Source: Atherix ibis (lineage: Eukaryota > Arthropoda > Insecta > Diptera > Athericidae). Taken from it: DNA of 64,000 nt. The stretch covers positions 27,439,740 to 27,503,739 of the forward strand of contig OY282606.1 of NCBI GenBank assembly GCA_958298945.1. Direction: 5' to 3'. Shown here one piece after another: positions 63,501 to 64,000 of the stretch (its first letter is position 1; each line of letters begins with the position of its first letter). The position numbers and the translations under genes were made by a program. The notes beneath the pieces were generated by a model, which was not told the origin of the DNA, ran no database searches, and saw only the letters and a program-made list of their open reading frames with translations.

Positions 63501-64000
63501 CAAGAACAAGTGCCACCTTCAGCTTCCATCACTCCACGCATTCAACAGCAAATTGTTCATCCGCAACCTCAACAAACGCAACCAATACAACCACTTCAGC
63601 CAATCCAACAAACAAAACAGATTGCGAATGTGGCACCAATCATCGACACGAGCAAAGCGAAAATAGAGCCAAAGCCAAAAAAATCAAAGCCAAGGAAGCC
63701 GAAGATTTGTAATGAAAATTTCAATAATAAAACGTTGAAGCCAATACAGAAGCTGAATCTGAATGCCAAGCCAACATCGAGTCCAGTTCAGATTGTGCAG
63801 CCTAATACTACCAAAGAAACAAACCATAAAATTATCCGATCTCTGCCAAATGTTTCGATTATAAATACTGCAACAACGTCGATAGCGTCTAATATTCATC
63901 ATTTTCAGACAACACAATCAGGAACGAAACTTGTTGGTGTAACAGCACCCATGCAACAAATAAACCAGCAGCAACGTAATAACAGCACTAATAATAATAG
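6596..64000 (+). CDS. Large Gln/Ser/Thr-rich nuclear protein, probable chromatin or transcription cofactor (3' end outside window)
   Basis: Coding exons are 6596-6626, 58365-58519, 58597-58785 and 58908-64000 (still open). The junctions are CCAG|GTGCGT ... GTAATAG|GA, CAA|GTATGT ... TTACAG|GAA and AAG|GTAACT ... TTGTAG|AAA; the first is phase 1 and rebuilds a Gly codon (DRPG-ILSPPG), the others are phase 0. At least 1822 residues are visible. Residues 1-60 are Pro/Ser-rich (SPPGPF, TPSPSPSIPASP). Two poly-Gln tracts lie near 808-850 and 1230-1313, and a Ser/Thr run near 1110-1140. Three basic clusters look like nuclear localisation signals: KAPKKAKSRKKK near 644, KPRRKPAAKRNNKK near 1144 and KPKKSKPRKPK near 1714. 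Non-repetitive islands stand out: LDLANVMKLCGIMEDDDY (757), TIFAQLTGRLSLSF followed by DWQSQMILQAIISGALCNV (about 1396-1450), and EKILIVPAGINAEQLSQCW (about 1620). I see no DNA-binding or enzymatic domain. A BICRA/GLTSCR1-like BAF-complex subunit is a weak guess from composition. The exon structure is strongly supported; the identity is not. Confidence 0.85.
6627..8954. other. Intronic AT-rich sequence without recognised features
   Basis: There is an (AT)n tract at 6815-6833 and a purine-rich GGAGGAGGAGGAG stretch near 6900. The open frames at 7436-7777 and 7942-8124 show no family resemblance and no codon structure. I see nothing else. Confidence 0.6.
9222..9784. mobile_element. 563 bp unclassified insertion with 10 bp target duplication
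   Basis: The 10-mer CCTAAGCGCT occurs at 9212-9221 and again at 9785-9794, immediately flanking this segment. In the sister copy near 22,260 the same position reads continuously (GTTACTGTTAATTTTAAACG then CTATGACCG), with no insert. The insert is clearly less AT-rich than its surroundings and includes GCCGCCGGGGCGGA at its right end. I find no open frame, poly(A) tail, TG...CA long-terminal-repeat ends or obvious terminal inverted repeat. A 10 bp duplication would fit a Mutator-like element or a short retroposed piece. The class is unknown. Confidence 0.75.
9795..11161 (+). repeat. Three tandem copies of the 3' half of the family X element (442-470 bp)
   Basis: The segment beginning at CGACTTTTTTTTTACCTGAA, with CTTGTAGATTTTAATTTGTA just after, occurs three times: CTTGTAGA is at 9831, 10273 and 10743, giving periods of 442 and 470 bp. 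Each unit contains the WFQ transposase remnant, the CGATCGCGTCCTGAGAGAAA block and the right-end ACAAATYGGATAACTC sequence. The copies have diverged by small indels, so the triplication is not recent. Confidence 0.85.
11390..11979 (+). mobile_element. Mariner, TTGGGTTGT-end family, internally deleted copy
   Basis: The ends TTGGGTTGTTCGGAAAGTAA and its inverse (TTACTTTCCGAACAACCCAA) are flanked by TA on both sides (11388-11389 and 11980-11981). The 590 bp element keeps only the 3' part of the transposase on the plus strand: KPHTSLTTRQKLLELE, then PPYSPDLAPSDYHLF. The box that normally reads HQDNARPH has become QLSNAKPH, so the second catalytic Asp is gone. The N-terminal helix-turn-helix region is missing and an in-frame stop follows LLELE. 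Confidence 0.9.
11982..13572. other. Intronic AT-rich sequence with a short GA repeat
   Basis: A (GA)n tract lies near 12363-12377. No coding sequence, RNA gene or transposon was recognised. The GA tract could bind a GAGA-type factor, but one tract is weak evidence. Confidence 0.5.
13573..14040 (-). mobile_element. Mariner family D, copy 1a (left end plus truncated transposase)
   Basis: The end CGAGGTCTGTTCAAAAAGTA follows a TA at 13571-13572. Inside is the usual family leader (GGCGTTATGTTGGTACTCAT, GACAAGTTCGGCCATTTTGA), followed by the 3' half of transposase in reverse orientation. The SPDLAPCDFFLF box is recognisable near 13790-13830. The copy stops abruptly at 14040, where copy 1b starts in the opposite transposase orientation. 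Confidence 0.8.
14041..14800 (+). mobile_element. Mariner family D, copy 1b (transposase core, both ends missing)
   Basis: The copy begins inside the leader and then reads plus-strand transposase: ITGDESWVYGYDVETKAQ near 14240, VFFDCRGV near 14380 and YSPDLSPCEFFLFRKLK near 14570. The HHDNAPAH box is deleted, there is a nonsense codon after LPHEPR, and the third catalytic site reads CEFF where relatives have CDFF. After 14655 the sequence no longer resembles the family. A 26 bp direct repeat, TAAATTTAGCAAGTTCAGAA, occurs near 14749 and 14780. It is non-functional. Confidence 0.75.
14850..16250 (-). mobile_element. Degenerate Tc1-mariner-class element, family E, copy 1
   Basis: Minus-strand transposase fragments are readable. 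LSIRRSQQLGLCYSTMWKIL-like sequence with KAYKIQIVQELKPNDLPKRG and IFGEWTLEQLEENPL covers 15413-15655, and a WFQQDGATRHKA-like box lies near 15175. The same order occurs in family E copy 2 at 29.5-30.4 kb. Frameshifts separate the pieces. The 5' end carries a 199 bp tandem duplication. The terminal sequence AAAAATAAAAACATGAAAAA is shared with copy 2. Confidence 0.75.
15852..16249. repeat. 199 bp tandem duplication at the 5' end of family E copy 1
   Basis: GATAATAAAATTCAATCATT begins at 15852 and again at 16051, and GATGCACGAAGGA recurs with the same 199 bp offset. The two units are nearly identical, so the duplication is younger than the decay of the element. Each unit contains the palindrome-rich stretch ACATGTCACGTGTCACGTGT. 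Confidence 0.9.
16260..16589. mobile_element. Tc1-like element, right-end remnant
   Basis: The right end TTTTTGGCCGGCAGTG is followed by TA and matches the right end of the Tc1-like element at 42,813 (TTTTGGCCTGCAGTG, then TA). The preceding AATATTATGTTGTTATCAA-type sequence also aligns. The left end is not visible and the start coordinate is approximate. Confidence 0.6.
16592..17476. other. Intronic AT-rich sequence, nothing recognised
   Basis: Open frames on the minus strand at 16888-17088 and 17140-17373 have no recognisable similarity. A short G-rich stretch (GGAGGGGGTGGGGGG) lies near 17410. Confidence 0.5.
17477..18010 (+). mobile_element. Mariner family D, copy 2 (3' truncated)
   Basis: The left end CGAGGTCTGTTCAAAAAGTA has no clear TA before it. 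Plus-strand transposase reads NFDQKQHRINIAKELLD near 17670, then ITGDESWIYGYDVETKAQ near 17750. After a frameshift it continues as VFFDCRGVVHHEFLPQGRTV near 17880 and MPQTPYSPDQ near 17990. The HHDNAPAH region is deleted (NKEY joins SRTAKNN). It ends inside the YSPD box at 18010, directly against a LINE RNase H fragment. Confidence 0.85.
18011..18560 (+). mobile_element. Non-LTR retrotransposon fragment, RNase H domain
   Basis: The plus strand reads FPSQRNVIIFSDSLAALKAI, then a short linker and DLQRVPGHVGI. This is the typical RNase H core of LINE retrotransposons: the SDS motif carries a catalytic Asp and VPGHVGI is a late motif. The frame is open to the stop at 18194. Downstream, frame-shifted pieces such as IGHVLFGNTNRPLFHY look like the C-terminal tail of the same ORF2. 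No reverse transcriptase is attached. RNase H-bearing LINE clades include I, R1-like and some Jockey-related lineages; I cannot choose between them. Confidence 0.75.
18561..20079. other. Intronic sequence with possible LINE 3' tail and an AAT repeat
   Basis: 18561-18830 is less AT-rich and may be the 3' part of the LINE fragment; it ends near a G run (18843-18852). An (AAT)n tract lies at 19650-19681. A 116-codon minus-strand frame at 19042-19392 has no recognised similarity and I do not call it a gene. Confidence 0.45.
20080..20340 (-). mobile_element. Transposase C-terminal remnant (Tc1-mariner class)
   Basis: Read on the minus strand with frameshifts, the fragment gives a WFQHDNTTSHTTHQN-like box near 20290, then LDFFL-like, IFERKSVN-like and KNILQEIAAVDIKFI-like pieces. 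Their order matches the C-terminal half of WFQQDGA-type transposases. No terminal repeats can be located. This is a short dead fragment. Confidence 0.5.
20341..21956. other. Intronic sequence, unclassified moderately GC-richer block at 20.9-21.5 kb
   Basis: There is a G run near 20931-20942. The block from about 20950 to 21480 is less AT-rich than its surroundings and has a 97-codon minus-strand frame without recognised similarity. It could be an old retroelement piece. No domain is visible. Confidence 0.4.
21957..22804 (+). mobile_element. Degenerate IS630-Tc1-mariner element, family X, copy 2
   Basis: The right end reads TACTTTCCGAACCATAAATTGGATA. The left end is eroded (ATTTTGTGCTTGGAAAAGTACAGCC). 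Plus-strand transposase is readable in order: a FRNEAHF-like box near 22085 (relatives have SDEAHF), MTAWYAFGSDGIISQYFL near 22190, VTVNFKRYDRIINDFF near 22270, DQMWFQ near 22340 and ISRFGDVNWRPRLYNLTLLN near 22430. Stops and losses at the first and second catalytic Asp boxes show it is dead. This copy has no insert at the site used at 9222 in copy 1, so it serves as the empty reference. Confidence 0.85.
22805..25652. other. Intronic AT-rich sequence with simple repeats
   Basis: A C run lies at 23524-23537 and an (ATT)n tract near 24042-24066. Overlapping frames at 24912-25191 on both strands, a slightly GC-richer patch, show no recognisable similarity. Nothing else is supported. Confidence 0.5.
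25653..26502 (-). mobile_element. Mariner family D, copy 3 (complete 850 bp derivative)
   Basis: The copy is flanked by TA at 25651-25652 and 26503-26504. Both ends carry about 190 bp of mutually inverted sequence starting CGAGGTCTGTTCAAAAAGTA and reaching through GCCATTTTGAATGTTCAGTT to the CGATTTTTGCCCATT region. The core, on the minus strand, keeps GDASWVYGYAVETKAQ, LPQGRTVNKEYYLQVMRKLR, RPDLWKNKNWLLHHDNAPAH and a damaged SPDLAP box. The helix-turn-helix part before the core is missing and the C-terminus is replaced by the second inverted end. It is non-autonomous. Confidence 0.92.
26505..29549. other. Intronic AT-rich sequence, nothing recognised
   Basis: This stretch is poly(A)/poly(T)-rich. 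Short frames at 28724-28966 (minus) and 29034-29313 (plus) overlap a slightly GC-richer patch with TCGTCATCGT-type words but show no domain. Confidence 0.5.
29550..30410 (-). mobile_element. Degenerate Tc1-mariner-class element, family E, copy 2
   Basis: Minus-strand 29620-29901 reads LYLVDMWFQKDGATCHKACE, then SFGLVSWPPRSGDLTPLDHF and LWSYVNSLVYADKPASLAAL. This is the middle and C-terminal catalytic region, with the second Asp present (KDGA) and the third Asp box TPLDHF kept. Further 5', SDEAHF-like and GLCYSTMWKIL-like pieces are separated by frameshifts. The ends resemble copy 1 (TACTTTTTAAAGATTATTTC at the 3' side, AAAAATAAAAACATGAAAAA at the 5' side). It is dead as a whole but is the best-preserved family E copy. 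Confidence 0.85.
30411..31177. other. Intronic AT-rich sequence, nothing recognised
   Basis: An 84-codon minus-strand frame at 30574-30828 has no recognised similarity. There is a short AAT run near 30845. No other structure was seen. Confidence 0.5.
31178..31612. mobile_element. Family X element, short non-autonomous copy (435 bp)
   Basis: The left end TTATCCATTTTGCGGTTCGT and the right end (outward TTATCCAATTTTTGCATCGG) are inverted. Right after the left end the family sequence GCCCTATTACTTGAGAGCTG aligns with the other copies. The WFQ transposase core is absent, so this is an internal-deletion derivative. Confidence 0.7.
31660..32740 (+). mobile_element. Jockey-like non-LTR retrotransposon, reverse transcriptase fragment
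   Basis: The plus strand reads FRSKHSTIHQFHGIVDHI and GVFLDISQAFDRVWHPGLL (the RT box with the first catalytic Asp), then QGSFLGPILYNIY and ADDTGIFATHTNAD. C-terminal pieces follow: LLIYNSIIKPIWTYGIELW and APFYMRNTVIHPDLNV, with a stop at 32737-32739. The Tyr codon of the YADD box is a TAG stop at 32056-32058. An inverted duplication at 31937-32013 disrupts the QGSFLGP region. There is no endonuclease domain. The clade is inferred from the pattern AFDRVWHPGL plus TYGIELW, typical of Jockey-type elements. Confidence 0.88.
31937..32013. repeat. Near-perfect 34 bp inverted repeat with 9 bp loop inside the RT fragment
   Basis: Left arm 31937-31970 and right arm 31980-32013 pair with one mismatch (ATGGTACC against GGTCCCAT); the loop is TCCACAAGG. 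The right arm is genuine RT coding sequence (QGSFLGPILYNIY), so the left arm is an inverted copy of it that replaced the normal sequence upstream. Confidence 0.92.
32927..34077 (-). mobile_element. Mariner, TTGGGTTGT-end family, near full-length but dead (1151 bp)
   Basis: The ends TTGGGTTGTCCAGAAAGTAA and its inverse are flanked by TA (32925-32926 and 34078-34079). Minus-strand transposase starts MESKKQHFRYILLF at 33898. It continues with ISKLHIWVPHLLTAK near 33580, HQKKVMLSVWWDF near 33380 in relatives' order (here KKKKVMLSVWWDF), and ILPYSPYSPDLAPSDYHLF near 33200. It ends DQTGQYLIE at 33001. The first catalytic box is deleted (LLKRQ runs straight into EKWVVYNN near 33490). The second is also deleted (CHQ runs into RNHIQV near 33290). 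Only the third Asp (APSDYH) remains. Several frameshifts are present. Confidence 0.92.
34080..36685. other. Intronic AT-rich sequence, nothing recognised
   Basis: There is an AAT-type run near 34175-34196. Frames at 34903-35136 and 35950-36183 show no recognised similarity. Confidence 0.5.
36686..38344 (+). mobile_element. Degenerate family X element, copy 3, hosting a mariner insertion
   Basis: The left end TTATCCATTTTGTCGTTCGA is followed by GTCATTTGACAGCTGTCAAA. The right end reads TACTTTCCTTAGCACAAATTGAATAA. After the mariner (36976-37814) the element resumes with RYRRMITNFF-like and DHMCFQQ-like transposase remnants near 37850-37930, aligning with copies 1 and 2. Frames are broken throughout. 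Confidence 0.8.
36976..37814 (-). mobile_element. Mariner family D, copy 4 (839 bp), nested in family X
   Basis: TA flanks lie at 36974-36975 and 37815-37816, with inverted ends of about 190 bp. The minus-strand core keeps DSGRDDPNLLQSVITYDESW, YGYDVETKAQS and GRTEIGFCTMITPLL-type shifted frames. TGDE has become TYDE, but the Asp position itself is kept. Part of the core between KAQS and APSSVECEG is deleted. Confidence 0.9.
38345..40887. other. Intronic AT-rich sequence with a TTTGA pentanucleotide repeat
   Basis: A (TTTGA)n tract, about 8 units, lies near 39590-39638. Short frames at 39274-39774 and 39954-40273 are without recognised similarity. Confidence 0.5.
39590..39638. repeat. (TTTGA)n microsatellite
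   Basis: Tandem GATTTGATTTGATTTGATTT, about eight units with one variant at the 5' end. On the minus strand it reads as repeated NQIKS codons, a spurious coding signal. Confidence 0.9.
41791..42517. mobile_element. Mariner family D, copy 5 (727 bp), nested in the Tc1-like element
   Basis: TA flanks lie at 41789-41790 and 42518-42519. The long inverted ends are present. The core is rearranged: a left piece with the minus-strand SPDLAP-side sequence, then an inverted repeat of 46 bp arms at 42138-42183 and 42256-42301 built from the GGTCATAACTGATGACGAAT (VITDDES) region. No transposase is readable across it. Confidence 0.9.
42138..42301. repeat. 46 bp inverted repeat inside mariner copy 5
   Basis: CCATAGGGTCATAACTGATG starts the left arm, and its complement ends the right arm at 42301. 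Only one or two mismatches occur across 46 bp. The 72 bp between the arms is transposase core in reverse (CAAGACCGAAAAAAT side). The left arm is therefore an inverted duplicate of the family's first-Asp region. Confidence 0.9.
42816..50171. other. Long AT-rich intronic stretch with simple repeats, no transposon recognised
   Basis: The stretch holds a GTCA repeat near 43799-43815, an (AT)n tract at 45544-45573, a G run near 45957-45971, and a purine-rich GAAGGAGGAGGAGAAGAAAA block near 46180-46235. A GGAT/AGAT tract lies near 46448-46476. Overlapping frames at 46093-46693 come from these simple sequences. 48900-49330 is somewhat less AT-rich but unassigned. At 7.3 kb this is the longest part of the intron free of recognisable insertions. 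Confidence 0.5.
45544..45573. repeat. (AT)n microsatellite, about 15 units
   Basis: An uninterrupted AT alternation follows TGTT and precedes AGTGAGTG. Confidence 0.92.
50172..51690 (-). mobile_element. Degenerate family X element, copy 4, hosting a mariner insertion
   Basis: In reverse orientation relative to copies 1-3. The end TTATCCAATTTGTACTTTTG is at 50172, and the other end retains CAGCTGTCAAATGGCAAGGCTGTACTTTACC at about 51650. Between them are reverse-strand matches to the family: GCCAATTGATATCAG for GTCAATTGGCGTCCA, and TAGTCCACATTAAAATTTTC for the DQMWFQ region. It is interrupted by mariner copy 6. Coding frames are lost. Confidence 0.75.
50635..51374 (-). mobile_element. Mariner family D, copy 6 (740 bp), retains the native transposase C-terminus
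   Basis: TA flanks lie at 50633-50634 and 51375-51376. Unlike the other copies its 3' side lacks the long inverted end: the terminal repeat leads straight to a natural stop. Minus-strand 50691-50963 reads MPQPPYSPDLAPCDFFLFPK, then RRYATIEEIKTASKEEL, KCFEDWKKRWHKCIISVGYY and FEEDKIDIHE. The 5' side has the usual leader joined directly to the VITDD region, so the N-terminal helix-turn-helix part and much of the middle are deleted. Confidence 0.9.
51691..52754. other. Intronic AT-rich sequence with ATT repeat
   Basis: An (ATT)n tract lies at 52231-52264. No coding or transposon sequence was recognised. Confidence 0.5.
52755..53674 (+). mobile_element. Mariner family D, copy 7 (920 bp), best-preserved core
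   Basis: TA flanks lie at 52753-52754 and 53675-53676, with inverted ends of about 190 bp. The plus-strand core reads VITGDES (then a TGA), VRSNVKVLLTVFFDCRGV, NKEYYLQVMRKLHKAIRQKR, NWLLHHDNAPAH and NNILIMPQPPYSPDLAP. All three catalytic boxes are visible, although DFFLF after SPDLAPC has shifted to AIFLV. A stop after RPDL and two frameshifts inactivate it. The N-terminal DNA-binding part is absent, as in its sisters. Confidence 0.92.
53677..55820. other. Intronic AT-rich sequence, nothing recognised
   Basis: Poly(T)/poly(A)-rich sequence. The frame at 54426-54620 is low complexity. No transposon ends were seen. Confidence 0.5.
55821..56574 (-). mobile_element. Mariner family D, copy 8 (754 bp)
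   Basis: TA flanks lie at 55819-55820 and 56575-56576, with long inverted ends. The minus-strand core keeps ITYDESWIYGYDVGTKAQSS and RQVRSNVQVLLTVFFDC. The middle with HHDNAPAH is deleted. Near 56320-56345 a short segment (TGACGTGGAAACGAAAGCTC) duplicates the VETKA region in the opposite orientation to the core. Confidence 0.9.
56577..58364. other. Last part of the giant intron; 35 bp duplication and a GC-richer block
   Basis: A 35 bp unit is doubled at 56695-56764. 56770-57010 is clearly less AT-rich than its surroundings and has a 63-codon plus-strand frame (56782-56973) that I do not recognise. The rest is AT-rich up to the acceptor TTTTTTTGTAATAG. Confidence 0.5.
56695..56764. repeat. 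35 bp tandem duplication
   Basis: GCTAATGAGTTAAGTGGAAA begins at 56695 and at 56730. The units differ by one or two bases (GGTAATACGTA and GGTAACACGTA). Confidence 0.95.
60955..61080 (+). repeat. CAA/CAG repeat encoding the first poly-Gln tract
   Basis: In-frame CAA and CAG codons are mixed, with occasional His and a MMQVA interruption, around residues 808-850 of the Q-rich protein. Mixed codons suggest an old, relatively stable tract rather than a freshly expanded CAG run. Confidence 0.9.
62215..62480 (+). repeat. CAG/CAA/CAY repeat encoding the second poly-Gln/His tract
   Basis: Gln codons are interspersed with His codons around residues 1229-1316. On the opposite strand the same bases give an alanine/valine-rich false frame (62149-62451). 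Confidence 0.9.

Overview
The window looks like AT-rich insect nuclear DNA, most likely from a fly. The reasons are spliced genes with GT..AG introns, CAA/CAG-coded glutamine runs, many mariner/Tc1-type transposons with TA target sites, fragments of non-LTR retrotransposons, and long AT-rich non-coding stretches. Nothing bacterial is present (no operons, CRISPR arrays or insertion sequences). The species cannot be named from sequence alone.

Layout. Bases 1-3413 are a tandem minisatellite of about 39 bp units with a 1776 bp higher-order repeat; the array continues off the left edge. Bases 3414-4598 are AT-rich spacer. Bases 4599-5511, minus strand, hold a compact three-exon gene for a 203-residue isochorismatase-domain hydrolase with its Asp-Lys-Cys triad intact. 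A short divergent promoter region (about 5512-6100) separates it from a large plus-strand gene. That gene has a 5' leader with a CAG repeat and a first coding exon of only 31 nt (6596-6626). A 51.7 kb intron (6627-58364) follows, then exons at 58365-58519, 58597-58785 and 58908-64000+. Its product is a Gln/Ser/Thr/Asn-rich nuclear-type protein, at least 1822 residues and still open at the right edge. I think it is a chromatin or transcription cofactor. A BICRA/GLTSCR1-like identity is only a guess.

The giant intron holds most of what is unusual. It contains: (a) eight copies of one mariner family (about 730-920 bp when complete, TA target sites), seven of which are deletion derivatives with ends of about 190 bp that are inverted copies of each other; (b) five copies of a degenerate IS630-Tc1-mariner element, two hosting mariner insertions and one hosting a 563 bp insertion with a 10 bp target duplication; (c) two copies of a second transposase family of the same general class; (d) two mariners with TTGGGTTGT-type ends; (e) a Tc1-like element with a mariner nested inside it, plus a remnant of a second; (f) RNase H and reverse transcriptase fragments of non-LTR retrotransposons. 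All recognised transposase and RT sequences are broken by deletions, frameshifts, stops or lost catalytic residues, so the intron looks like a graveyard of dead or non-autonomous copies.

I see no self-contained new biological system. The best observations are structural: the 1776 bp higher-order minisatellite, the 31-nt coding exon isolated by a 51.7 kb intron, the nested insertions readable against empty relatives, and several inverted-duplication hairpins inside transposon copies.
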